Both the position numbers and the translations under genes were made by a program. A stretch of 21,044 nt of DNA from CAYWFF01 sp964458085 (lineage in GTDB: Bacteria > Patescibacteriota > Microgenomatia > UBA8517): NCBI GenBank assembly GCA_964458085.1, contig CAYWFF010000015.1:1-21044 (forward strand), written 5' to 3'. This document shows, piece by piece, positions 1-7,749 of the stretch; position 1 is the first letter of the stretch, and each line of letters opens with the position of its first letter. Under the pieces are notes generated by a model. It was not told the origin of the DNA, did no database searches, and saw nothing but the letters and a program-made list of their open reading frames with translations.

Positions 1-308
1 TGCCGGGGAAACATACACATCCTGCAACTTTGCCTTTTATGGCATTAAGGATAGCAGTAAATACAGAGCTTGCTACGCTTGAAGAAACGCTACCAAAAGC
101 AATTAGCCTTTTAAAAAAAGGCGGAAAAATGGTTGTAATCAGCTTTCATTCCGGCGAAGATTCCATAGTCAAACATTTCTTTCTGCGACAAGCGAAAGAA
201 AATGTATTGAAAATTATAAATCGTGAAGCAATTACGCCGACCGAAATTGAAATCGAAATAAATCCGCGCGCGAGGAGCGCAAAAATGCGTGTAGCAGAAA
301 AATTATGA
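1..308 (+). CDS. rsmH: RsmH (MraW), 16S rRNA C1402 N4-methyltransferase, 3' end only
   Basis: This is the C-terminal part of the SAM-dependent methyltransferase that modifies C1402 of 16S rRNA, normally the first or second gene of dcw clusters. The frame is open from the window edge (codons begin at position 3), so the gene starts outside the window. The ATG at 30 is internal, because the family motif continues upstream of it: HPAT lies before that Met and ALRIAVNTEL after it. Further family signatures are VISFHSGED (usually SLED) and the terminal NPRARSAKMRVAEK. The stop TGA overlaps the ATG of the next gene (ATGA), which indicates translational coupling. Identity is firm; only the N-terminal methyltransferase core is missing because of the window edge. 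Confidence 0.95.
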   Translation, partial: PGKHTHPATLPFMALRIAVNTELATLEETLPKAISLLKKGGKMVVISFHSGEDSIVKHFFLRQAKENVLKIINREAITPTEIEIEINPRARSAKMRVAEKL

Positions 309-619
309 AAACCCATTCTTTACTAATACAGTCAGAAAAAAAACACCTTAACACCCGGTCTGTTATATTTTTAATGGTGGGGATATTTATTGCGTTACAA
401 GTTTTTTACACACTGCAAACTGTTACCAGTGGGGCAAGACTATCTGAACTCGAGCACGAGATAGCAAAACTCACTTTAGAGAATAAAGTTTTGACAGAGT
501 CGATCTTGGGAAAAAGCTCACTGACAAAGATCGAAGAGTCGGTTGAGGCTGAGGGTTACACAAAAAATCACCAAGTGGTGTACGTTAAGGAGGATACGTT
601 TGCCGTACGCTTGCAATAG
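305..619 (+). CDS. ftsL: FtsL-like septum protein
   Basis: This is a 104-residue single-pass membrane protein. Its cytoplasmic N-terminus has about 18 residues, one transmembrane helix covers roughly residues 19-38, and a leucine/glutamate-rich stretch (about 45-70) looks like a short coiled coil. That architecture, and the place between rsmH and ftsI, are those of FtsL, which forms the FtsQ-FtsL-FtsB complex that activates FtsW/FtsI. FtsL has very little sequence conservation, so the call rests on topology and context. The start overlaps the rsmH stop by 4 bases. The stop lies 3 bases before the ftsI start, in the same frame, so readthrough of one TAG would fuse FtsL to FtsI. Confidence 0.75.
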   Translation: MKTHSLLIQSEKKHLNTRSVIFLMVGIFIALQVFYTLQTVTSGARLSELEHEIAKLTLENKVLTESILGKSSLTKIEESVEAEGYTKNHQVVYVKEDTFAVRLQ

Positions 620-622
620 CCT

Positions 623-2332
623 ATGCCAAAAAGACTAACAGTCTTTTCCTTCGCAATAGTGTCTTTTTCAATTGTGCTTATTGCACGGCTTTTTTACTGG
701 CAGATAATACGCGGTCAGGATTTAGCAGCAGAAGCGAGATCGCAACAAAAAAACGGTTACTCCGTCCGTGCTTCCCGGGGAAATATATTGGCCTCTGACG
801 GCACATGGTTGACAGCTACAGTTGAAAGCTTCTTGGTATATGCAATGCTTCCGGAAATTACACATAATAAAACCGAAATTGCTGAAAGCCTGGCTAAATT
901 ATTTGTTGGGGATACTGACAAAGAAGTTCTGTATGAAGAGACTGCTAGGTTAAAAAGCTTATTATCTAAAAACGATGTTAAGTGGGTGCCTCTAAGACGG
1001 AAAGTGGACAGGGAAACCAGAGATGCAATTGATGCTCTAAATTATAGCGGAATAGGTTTTGAGACACACGAAACTAGAATTTATCCTGAAGCATCTTCGG
1101 CAGCTCATTTGCTGGGTTTTGTTGGGAAAAATAAAAACGATGACGATATTGGTTACTTCGGTTTGGAAGGTTTTTACGATGTCTCACTAACAGGTAAAGA
1201 AGGGTTTATTTCTCGCGTGGCAGATGCTGTAGGCATACCTATACTCACAGGAGAATCCAGAGAAGTGTCGGCAATTACCGGAGCCAGTCTTTTAACTCAC
1301 GTTGACAAAGGAATTCAATTAACATTGGATACTAAACTGTTGGAAGGAATAGAAACCTATGGCGCAACAGCCGGAGTTGCGGTTGTTATGGATCCAACCA
1401 CAGGTGCTATTTTGGGGATGAGCGCCTATCCTTCCTTTGACCCTGCAAGCTACAGTGATTTTGAATACAGCTTTTTTACAAACCCTGTAGTTTCCCAGTC
1501 CTTTGAACCCGGTTCGGTATTTAAAGTGCTTGTAATGGCAGCGGGTTTGGATGCCGGAGTGGTAAAACCTGATACTATTTGTGATATTTGTTCCGGCCCG
1601 TTAAGCGTCTCGGGTTATCAGATTGGTACGTGGAACGACCAATATTATCCCAATTCTACAATGAGTGAAGTAATTATACATTCGGATAACGTAGGTATGA
1701 CCTATGTCGGGAAAAAACTGGGAGCTGATAAATTACATGATTATCTTACAGCATTTGGGATTGGGCAAAAAACAGAAATTGACTTACAGGGTGAAGCTGC
1801 ACCGAAACTTCGTACTAAAGGATCTTGGAGTGAAGTCGATTTGGCTACAGCAACCTTTGGCCAAGGCGTTGCTGTGACTCCGATTCAGTTGTCTCGCGCT
1901 GTAGGTGCAATTGCAAACGGAGGAGTAATTAAAACTCCCCAAGTAGTGGACAAACTCGTAGGAGAAGGTTGGGAGGAAGATCTGAAAACAAGTTCCGGAA
2001 AACGGGTAATTAGCGAACGGGCAGCTTATGAAATTACTGAGATGATGGTCGAAGCCGCTAAAAACGGTGAAGCAAAATGGACACACCTGAGGGGCTATAA
2101 AGTTGCCGGGAAAACCGGAACTGCTCAGATTCCGATTGCCGGCCATTACGACGCCGAAAAAACCATTGCTAGTTTTGTGGGGTTTGCTCCCTACGATGAT
2201 CCTAAATTTTTAATGCTAGTAACTTTACGAGAACCTAAAACTTCTCAATGGGCATCCGAAACCGCTGCACCGCTATGGTATACTATTGCCAAAGATTTAT
2301 TCTTGTTTTTAGGCATACAACCCGAAAGCTGA
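623..2332 (+). CDS. ftsI: FtsI / PBP2-type peptidoglycan D,D-transpeptidase
   Basis: This class B penicillin-binding protein of 569 residues cross-links peptide stems at the septum. One N-terminal membrane anchor lies at about residues 5-27, followed by the PBP dimerisation region and a C-terminal transpeptidase domain. All three active-site motifs are present: the SxxK serine is Ser298 (SVFK, Lys301), the second motif is Ser354-Asp355-Asn356, and the third is Lys497-Thr498-Gly499-Thr500. There is no PASTA domain at the C-terminus and the length is normal for the family. The start cannot lie further upstream because an in-frame TAG ends at 619. No Shine-Dalgarno sequence sits at the usual distance. 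It lies directly downstream of ftsL, and its partner polymerase FtsW is at 18614. Confidence 0.95.
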   Translation: MPKRLTVFSFAIVSFSIVLIARLFYWQIIRGQDLAAEARSQQKNGYSVRASRGNILASDGTWLTATVESFLVYAMLPEITHNKTEIAESLAKLFVGDTDKEVLYEETARLKSLLSKNDVKWVPLRRKVDRETRDAIDALNYSGIGFETHETRIYPEASSAAHLLGFVGKNKNDDDIGYFGLEGFYDVSLTGKEGFISRVADAVGIPILTGESREVSAITGASLLTHVDKGIQLTLDTKLLEGIETYGATAGVAVVMDPTTGAILGMSAYPSFDPASYSDFEYSFFTNPVVSQSFEPGSVFKVLVMAAGLDAGVVKPDTICDICSGPLSVSGYQIGTWNDQYYPNSTMSEVIIHSDNVGMTYVGKKLGADKLHDYLTAFGIGQKTEIDLQGEAAPKLRTKGSWSEVDLATATFGQGVAVTPIQLSRAVGAIANGGVIKTPQVVDKLVGEGWEEDLKTSSGKRVISERAAYEITEMMVEAAKNGEAKWTHLRGYKVAGKTGTAQIPIAGHYDAEKTIASFVGFAPYDDPKFLMLVTLREPKTSQWASETAAPLWYTIAKDLFLFLGIQPES

Positions 2333-2340
2333 TTAATCAT

Positions 2341-3633
2341 ATGAATATAAGAGTAGAGGGCGGTCAAAAACTAACAGGAGAAATTACACCTTCCGGAAGT
2401 AAAAATTCGGCAGTTCATTTACTGCCTGCTACTTTACTTTTTGATGAAGAACTTACTCTAGAAAATATTCCCGAAATAACAGATGTTGTAAGGCTGGTCG
2501 AAATTCTTAAAAAACTGGGAAGTAAGCTGTTTTGGGATAAAACAAAAAAAGTTTTAACACTAAACAACAAAAATCTTTCATTTGAAAAATTAACCAAAGA
2601 AGACTTGGGTAATATGAAAGGGACATCTCTGCTTTGGGGCGCTCTACTGTCCCGTTTCGGAAAAGTTGACTTTGACGAACTACCCGGCGGATGTACTTTG
2701 GGTCTTCGGCCTTTAGAACCAATATACAAAGTTTTCCGCGATCTGGGAGTTACGGTTACTGAAACTGAAAAAGGTGTTGTCATGTCTTCTAAAGATGCAA
2801 AAGCAGGTGATGTGTGGCTTACTGAAATGAGTCCTACCGCAACAACGAATCTGGTTATGTTGGCGACCACACTAAAGGGAAAAACCAGAATTATGGGTGC
2901 TGCTTCAGAGCCTCAATGTCAGGATGTGTGTAATTTTCTTGTAAAAGCCGGTGCAAAAATAACAGGTATAGGATCAAGTATTTTAGAGATAGAAGGAGGC
3001 ATTAAACTTTCTGGAGTCTCACATGAATTACTGTCAGATCATTATGAGATTACCACTTTCCTTGCTTTGGGGGCAATTACCGGCGGGGAAATTAAGGTTA
3101 GTAACGCTATTCCTGAATATTTCAAAATAATAAATCATGAATTTAAGAAGTTTAATGTCAATATCGAATATGACGGCACAACCGCAATTGTTCCTGCCAA
3201 CCAGGAAATTAAAATAACAGGTAATTTTCAAGATAAAACTCTCGTGGTACGGGCACAGCCTTGGCCATCTTTACCTGTAGATTTGTTGCCAATTTTTATA
3301 CCTTTAGCACTTGCTGCCCCAAAAGGTTATATGCTTTACCATAATTGGATGTATGAATCAGGTCTTTTCTGGACCAGTGAACTAACAAAAATCGGAGCGG
3401 AAGTAATTATGTGTGATCCGCATCGTGTGATCGTAATGGGTGGCAATAAACTTCGAGGAGCAGAGCTTGAAGCACCGTATATTATCCGTGCAGTAGTTGC
3501 AATGGTCATGGCAGCCATGATTGCTGAAGGACAGACTACTATATTAAATGCAGATGCATTGTACAGAGGACATCCTCATTTTTCAGAAAACTTAAGGAAG
3601 TTGGGTGCGAAAATTGAAGAAGTAAATTGTTAA
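2341..3633 (+). CDS. murA: MurA-type UDP-GlcNAc 1-carboxyvinyltransferase, variant active site
   Basis: MurA transfers enolpyruvate from PEP to UDP-GlcNAc, the first committed step of peptidoglycan synthesis. The 430 residues match the EPSP-synthase-like fold. SGSKN gives the lysine/asparagine pair (Lys21-Asn22, E. coli Lys22-Asn23), the PEP loop is GGCTLGLRP with catalytic Cys118 and Arg123 (E. coli Cys115 and Arg120), and Asp314 matches catalytic Asp305. The Cys means fosfomycin should be able to react. Two substrate-binding arginines appear changed: E. coli Arg91 (MRAS) aligns with Lys93 (MKGT), and Arg331 (ENRF) falls in ESGLF. The ATG at 2341 is chosen because the family N-terminus begins there; the longer frame from 2248 would overlap ftsI by 85 bases. 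It starts 8 bases after the ftsI stop. Confidence 0.9.
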   Translation: MNIRVEGGQKLTGEITPSGSKNSAVHLLPATLLFDEELTLENIPEITDVVRLVEILKKLGSKLFWDKTKKVLTLNNKNLSFEKLTKEDLGNMKGTSLLWGALLSRFGKVDFDELPGGCTLGLRPLEPIYKVFRDLGVTVTETEKGVVMSSKDAKAGDVWLTEMSPTATTNLVMLATTLKGKTRIMGAASEPQCQDVCNFLVKAGAKITGIGSSILEIEGGIKLSGVSHELLSDHYEITTFLALGAITGGEIKVSNAIPEYFKIINHEFKKFNVNIEYDGTTAIVPANQEIKITGNFQDKTLVVRAQPWPSLPVDLLPIFIPLALAAPKGYMLYHNWMYESGLFWTSELTKIGAEVIMCDPHRVIVMGGNKLRGAELEAPYIIRAVVAMVMAAMIAEGQTTILNADALYRGHPHFSENLRKLGAKIEEVNC

Positions 3634-3670
3634 TCAATTGCTTCGATTACAAAAAACCATTAACTCTTCG

Positions 3671-5080
3671 ATGATTAAAAACAGAACAATTCACTGCATG
3701 GGAATAGGCGGAAGTGCATTGTCGGGAGTCGCACTTATTGCCCAAAAGAAAGGATATAAAGTTTCAGGTTGTGACAAAGATGGCTCGTCTCCCTACATTG
3801 CAAAATTGAAAAGAAGAGGAATCGAATTTTTTAAAGGCCATTCCGAAGATCATATTATAAATTCGGAGATTGTTATTGTTTCTCCGGCCATTCTTTACCA
3901 GAATCCCAAACATCCGGAAGTGGTGAGAGCGCGAGAAGAAGGAAAACTAATGTTGTGGGAAGAGTTTGTGGGCGAAAAACTACTGGGCGATACTATTTCA
4001 ATTTGTATTGCAGGCACTCATGGCAAATCAACAACTACAGGAATGGCGGGATTACTTCTGGAAAAGGCCAAATTAGATCCTACGGTGATAATAGGTGCAA
4101 CAGTAAAAGAATGGAGGGCAAATTACCGAGTCGGTGCTGGGAATTACACTATAATTGAGGCGGATGAATTTTACGAAAAATATCTTCATTATAAACCGCA
4201 ATACATATTACTAAACAACATCGAATATGATCATCCTGACTTTTTTGCTTCCAGAGACGATGTAATTGAAAGTTTCAGACGATTTGTAATGCTCCTTTCT
4301 GGAGCTAAAAAACTTATTATAAATCAAGATTCTGAAGGAGTCGCTGAGCTATTTGGGAAATTGCCAAAAGATTTTTTGGCATCAATTTCAGTTATCGGGT
4401 ACTCGCTCTCGCAAAAACCAAAATTGAAATTAAAGGAAACTTTAAAGGCTGAAATTGTGAAAGAAACTGAATCAGAAACCGAATTTCAAGTGAAGCTTAA
4501 AAATAGCGAAAAAGAAACTATTACCCTTAAAGTCCCCGGCAGATACAATGTTTCAAATGCACTCGGAGTGATTGTCCTAGGCGGGTTATTAAAAATTCCC
4601 ATTGCGACTTTAAAGTCAAGTCTTACAGAATTTAACGGGGTTGGCAGAAGAATGGAACTTCTGGGAAATATTAAAGGCATTACACTTTATGACGATTATG
4701 CACATCACCCAACAGCAATACGAGTTACCCTCAAAGCATTAAGACAAAAATATCCAAAAAACAGAATTTGGGTCATTGTGGAACCACATTCATTTTCCAG
4801 GACAAAAGCTCTATTAACTGAATATAAAAATTCTTTTTCTGATGCTGATAAAGTGATTATTGCCCCTATTTTTCCGGCTAGAGACAGTGAGATGTTTGGG
4901 GTGACTGGTCAGAGTATTGTAGATATCGCTGGGCACGATCAAGCAATTTATTTACCCAGTTTTGAGGATATAGTTAAATTAGTAAAATCTGATACTGAAA
5001 ATAATGATGTAATTATTGTTATGGGGGCAGGAAAAAGCCAACAGTTGTCTAAATTATTAAAAAAGGAGTTGCAAGTTTGA
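3671..5080 (+). CDS. murC: UDP-N-acetylmuramate--L-alanine ligase
   Basis: This ATP-dependent ligase adds L-Ala, the first residue of the stem peptide, to UDP-MurNAc. The N-terminal UDP-binding domain carries GIGGSALSG, the central domain has the P-loop GTHGKST (residues 115-121 from this start), and the C-terminal domain contains GRRMELL and DDYAHHPTAI, all typical of MurC. The stretch EADEF...NNIEYDHPDFF also resembles the recycling ligase Mpl, but position among the other mur genes favours MurC. A TTG at 3638 would add 11 residues. The ATG at 3671 is preferred because the conserved domain begins just after it, although no ribosome-binding site decides between them. It follows murA directly and precedes the MurE fusion by 4 bases. 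Confidence 0.88.
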   Translation: MIKNRTIHCMGIGGSALSGVALIAQKKGYKVSGCDKDGSSPYIAKLKRRGIEFFKGHSEDHIINSEIVIVSPAILYQNPKHPEVVRAREEGKLMLWEEFVGEKLLGDTISICIAGTHGKSTTTGMAGLLLEKAKLDPTVIIGATVKEWRANYRVGAGNYTIIEADEFYEKYLHYKPQYILLNNIEYDHPDFFASRDDVIESFRRFVMLLSGAKKLIINQDSEGVAELFGKLPKDFLASISVIGYSLSQKPKLKLKETLKAEIVKETESETEFQVKLKNSEKETITLKVPGRYNVSNALGVIVLGGLLKIPIATLKSSLTEFNGVGRRMELLGNIKGITLYDDYAHHPTAIRVTLKALRQKYPKNRIWVIVEPHSFSRTKALLTEYKNSFSDADKVIIAPIFPARDSEMFGVTGQSIVDIAGHDQAIYLPSFEDIVKLVKSDTENNDVIIVMGAGKSQQLSKLLKKELQV

Positions 5081-5084
5081 ATTT

Positions 5085-7322
5085 ATGCAATTTAAAAAAC
5101 TTTTAAAAAACATTAAAACCAGCGAGATCTTCGGTGATACGAATGTTTCTGTAACCGGTATAACTGATGACTCAAGAAAAGCCAAAACAGGTTCCCTTTT
5201 TGTAGCTATTAAAGGAATAACTCATGATGCGCACGACTATATTCCTGAGGTTATTCAAAAAGGTGCAAGAGTAATTGTGGGAGAACGTACACCAAAAATA
5301 GAATGGCTTCAAAAAGTTACTTATATTCAAGTTGCAAATAGCCGGAAAGCATTAAGTTTCCTAGCCGCGGCATGGTATGGTCACCCTGCCAGAAAACTCA
5401 AGATCATTGGCATTACCGGAACCAAAGGCAAAACTACTGCCGCATATAGCTTGTATCAACTTCTCAAAGCGGGAAAAAAACAGGTTGGACTTATTTCCAC
5501 AATTGGTGCAAAAGTAGGTAAAAAGACTTATGACACAGGACTTCATGTCAGTAATCCCGAACCGTTAGAGCTTCACAAACTTTTAGCGGAAATGGTCACA
5601 GATGGGGCGACGCATGCAGTTATCGAAGTGACTTCTCATGGCCTTGATCAAGAGCGGGTCGCTGGTATTGATTTTGATATTGCAGTTTTGACCAACATCG
5701 CACCCGAACATCTGGATTACCACAGAACTTTTGATAATTACCGTAACGCCAAGGCAAAACTATTTACCAAGTCTTTACATTGGTTTTTGAATAAAGATGA
5801 TGAATCGTATAATTTTTTACAAAAACAAAAAAACGGCAGTCAATTTGTAACTACTTATGGCATAAATAACTCTGCAGATTTCCAGGCGGTTAACATTGGT
5901 ATCGATAGTAAGTCAAAGTTTATTATAAAAACTGCAGAGGAAAGAATTGATTTACAAACTCCTCTTTTGGGTGAGTACAACATTGCAAACATTCTTGCGG
6001 CAGTTGCGGTCTCAAGGTTTTTAGCAGTCCCTTGGGAAATAATCAAAAATTCACTTGCCAAATTAGAAGCTCCAACCGGCAGACTTGAAAAAATTCCCAA
6101 CAGTTTAGGAATTGAACTTTTTATTGACTTTGCGCACACACCGGACTCCTTAGAAAACGTATTAACTCTACTTCAAAAACGCAAGAAAGGCAGACTGATT
6201 TCAGTGTTTGGCTGTGCAGGAGAAAGGGATACTAAAAAACGTTCCAAGATGGGGAAAATTGCCGCCAATCTGTGTGATATTTCCATTTTTACAGCTGAAG
6301 ATCCCAGAGGTGAGTCTATTCATGCAATTTTAGAAGAAATGGTGAAGGGAGCTAAGCTCACTGAAGCTGTGGAGGTTGATCCGACCGTATTTCAGGAACT
6401 TATAGATGGCCATGTTTATATGCGAATCCCCCTAAGGCAGGAAGCGATAATTGCTGCAGTTAGGCATTTCGCCCAAAAAGGAGATATAGTAGTTGTCTTG
6501 GGAAAAGGTCACGAGCAAAGTATGGCTTATAAAGGAGTGGAGCATTCGTGGTCTGACAATGTAGCTATTAAAACAGCTCTCGCACTTGACTTAAAAAAAG
6601 TGGCTATTCTTCTGGCTGCAGGTAAAGGTACTAGAATGAAATCACCGTTTCCAAAAGTGATAAATGAGATCGCTGGCAGACCAATACTTTCATATTCAAT
6701 TGAAAATGTGAGAAATGCAGGATTTGGTACGGTAATTATTGTGGTCGGTTACAAAAAGGAGCTGGTCAAAAAAGAGGTTGCAGGTGCTGTCATTTTTGCT
6801 GACCAGCCGGAAGCACTAGGTACAGGCCATGCGGCTCACCAGGGGTTAAAAAAAGTGGATGAAGCAGCCACCAAAGACGCTCTTGTTATGAACGGTGATG
6901 ATAGTGCTTTTTATTATCCGTCAACGATTAATGCAATATATGAAGGACATAAAAACAAAGGCGCTGCTGTTTCATTTGTAAGTCTTATAAATGAACAACC
7001 GACCGGATTGGGAAGAATTGTTCGTGACAAAAAGGGCAAATTAGTCGGTATCGTAGAAGATAAAGATGCGACTGAGGAGCAGAAAAAAATCACTGAAGTT
7101 AATGACGGAATGTACATATTTGATGTTGCTTGGGCAAAAAAGCATTTTGCAAAGATCAAAAAAAGTGCATCAGGAGAATATTACATTGTAGATCTTGTCA
7201 AAATCGCATTAGAAGAAGGCAAGCCTGTTTATACTTATATTCTAAAGAAAAGTGAAGAATGGGTGGGTGTGAATACTCAAGAAGAATTGGCAAAAGCTGA
7301 TGAGAAGAAACGGCAGTCATAA
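5085..7322 (+). CDS. MurE ligase fused to a GlmU-type N-acetylglucosamine-1-phosphate uridylyltransferase domain
   Basis: This is a 745-residue two-domain protein. Residues 1 to about 503 are a complete MurE ligase that adds the third amino acid of the stem. It has the P-loop GTKGKTT (112-118), the VTSHGLDQER segment, the YHRTFDNYRNAK region and a C-terminal GKGHEQ. The substrate-selecting motif is Glu405-Asp-Pro-Arg408, where diaminopimelate enzymes usually have DNPR, so the third residue cannot be assigned safely. Residues from about 504 form a nucleotidyltransferase matching the N-terminal half of GlmU: LAAGKGTRMK (510-519), GTGHA (579-583), NGDD (603-606), EDKDATEEQ and GEYYIVDLV. GlmU's left-handed beta-helix acetyltransferase half is absent. 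No stop or obvious linker separates the halves. A GTG at 6600 could start the second domain alone, but no ribosome-binding site supports it. Confidence 0.9.
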   Translation: MQFKKLLKNIKTSEIFGDTNVSVTGITDDSRKAKTGSLFVAIKGITHDAHDYIPEVIQKGARVIVGERTPKIEWLQKVTYIQVANSRKALSFLAAAWYGHPARKLKIIGITGTKGKTTAAYSLYQLLKAGKKQVGLISTIGAKVGKKTYDTGLHVSNPEPLELHKLLAEMVTDGATHAVIEVTSHGLDQERVAGIDFDIAVLTNIAPEHLDYHRTFDNYRNAKAKLFTKSLHWFLNKDDESYNFLQKQKNGSQFVTTYGINNSADFQAVNIGIDSKSKFIIKTAEERIDLQTPLLGEYNIANILAAVAVSRFLAVPWEIIKNSLAKLEAPTGRLEKIPNSLGIELFIDFAHTPDSLENVLTLLQKRKKGRLISVFGCAGERDTKKRSKMGKIAANLCDISIFTAEDPRGESIHAILEEMVKGAKLTEAVEVDPTVFQELIDGHVYMRIPLRQEAIIAAVRHFAQKGDIVVVLGKGHEQSMAYKGVEHSWSDNVAIKTALALDLKKVAILLAAGKGTRMKSPFPKVINEIAGRPILSYSIENVRNAGFGTVIIVVGYKKELVKKEVAGAVIFADQPEALGTGHAAHQGLKKVDEAATKDALVMNGDDSAFYYPSTINAIYEGHKNKGAAVSFVSLINEQPTGLGRIVRDKKGKLVGIVEDKDATEEQKKITEVNDGMYIFDVAWAKKHFAKIKKSASGEYYIVDLVKIALEEGKPVYTYILKKSEEWVGVNTQEELAKADEKKRQS

Positions 7323-7333
7323 AAAAAAGAGGT

Positions 7334-7696
7334 TTATTGTTGAGGGATGAATTTCATAGAAATTGAATTCACACAATGTCTTGTGTTTTTATCAGTCAGT
7401 CTTTCGCCTTCAAAAACATGCCCTAAATGCGCTCCACAGTTATTACAAATAATCTCTGTTCTTTGACTGTCATCATCTAATTGTCGTTTTACTGCCCCCG
7501 AAATTTCCTGATCAAAAGAAGGCCAGCCGCAATGGGCATCAAACTTGTCAGTTGAGTGGTAAAGTGGAGCATTGCACTGCCTGCAGATATAGGTACCTTC
7601 TTGCCAAAAATCATCATATTCTCCGGTAAAAGGTGCTTCAGTCCCTTTATCAACTATGACCCGTTTTTCTTCATCAGTTAAAGGATTCAGTTTCAT
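7334..7696 (-). CDS. msrB: Peptide-methionine (R)-S-oxide reductase MsrB
   Basis: MsrB reduces R-methionine sulfoxide in proteins and free methionine, repairing oxidative damage in the cytoplasm. The 120 residues cover the whole domain. Two CxxC pairs for structural zinc are Cys38/Cys41 and Cys84/Cys87, the substrate loop reads HCGWPSF, and the catalytic cysteine is Cys108 in RHCVNS. Cys56 in the HCGWPSF loop could be the resolving cysteine. The gene is convergent with the MurE-GlmU gene (11 bases between stops) and divergent from the next gene, so it is a separate unit inserted within the cell-wall cluster. A run of eight A on the + strand beyond its stop would give U residues in its transcript, but no stem precedes them. 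Confidence 0.95.
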   Translation of the reverse strand: MKLNPLTDEEKRVIVDKGTEAPFTGEYDDFWQEGTYICRQCNAPLYHSTDKFDAHCGWPSFDQEISGAVKRQLDDDSQRTEIICNNCGAHLGHVFEGERLTDKNTRHCVNSISMKFIPQQ

Positions 7697-7703
7697 ACAC
7701 TAA

Positions 7704-7732
7704 AGACTACCTTTTAACCAAAGTGAGGTCAA
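7704..7732 (-). promoter_or_regulatory. Candidate msrB promoter, possibly leaderless
   Basis: Read on the minus strand, TTGACC (7727-7732) and TAGTCT (7704-7709) are separated by 17 bases, and the -10-like box ends 7 bases before the msrB ATG. The -35 is good and the -10 weak. If functional, transcription would begin at or next to the start codon. It overlaps the opposing candidate promoter at 7714-7742. Confidence 0.4.
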
Positions 7733-7742
7733 GGTGTATACT
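7714..7742 (+). promoter_or_regulatory. Candidate promoter for the 7750 gene, possibly leaderless
   Basis: TTAACC (7714-7719) and TATACT (7737-7742) are spaced by 17 bases, each with most positions of the sigma-70 consensus. The ATG at 7750 is only 7 bases after the -10 box, so a transcript starting at the usual distance would have no 5' leader. This supports the ATG at 7750 over the upstream GTG at 7723, which would lie inside the promoter. Confidence 0.5.
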
Positions 7743-7749
7743 AATTTTG

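Noticed and set aside
587..595. Strong Shine-Dalgarno-like AAGGAGGAT inside ftsL
   Set aside because: It lies 27 bases before the ftsI ATG, too far to act normally, and ftsI cannot start closer because of the in-frame TAG at 617-619. It simply encodes Lys-Glu-Asp of FtsL.
2248..2340. Upstream extension of the murA reading frame
   Set aside because: It would overlap ftsI by 85 bases and adds sequence unlike the MurA N-terminus; the ATG at 2341 fits the family.
1784..2870. Long reverse-strand open frames within ftsI and murA
   Set aside because: They have no recognisable protein motifs and lie wholly inside well-supported genes; they are shadows of the real frames.
5063..5068. AAGGAG before the MurE-GlmU start
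   Set aside because: It is 16 bases from the ATG and inside murC coding sequence; spacing is too long to be convincing.
3671..5080. Mpl (murein peptide ligase) as identity of the second ligase
   Set aside because: The NNIEYDHPDFF region resembles Mpl, but the C-terminal motifs and operon position fit MurC, and no other murC is present here.
6600..7322. MurU-type or sugar-1-phosphate nucleotidyltransferase instead of a GlmU domain
   Set aside because: The KDATEEQ, GEYYIVD and GTGHA segments match GlmU closely.
7320..7336. Terminator in the convergent gap between the MurE-GlmU gene and msrB
   Set aside because: There is an A-run (T-run for the minus strand) but no stem-loop before it.
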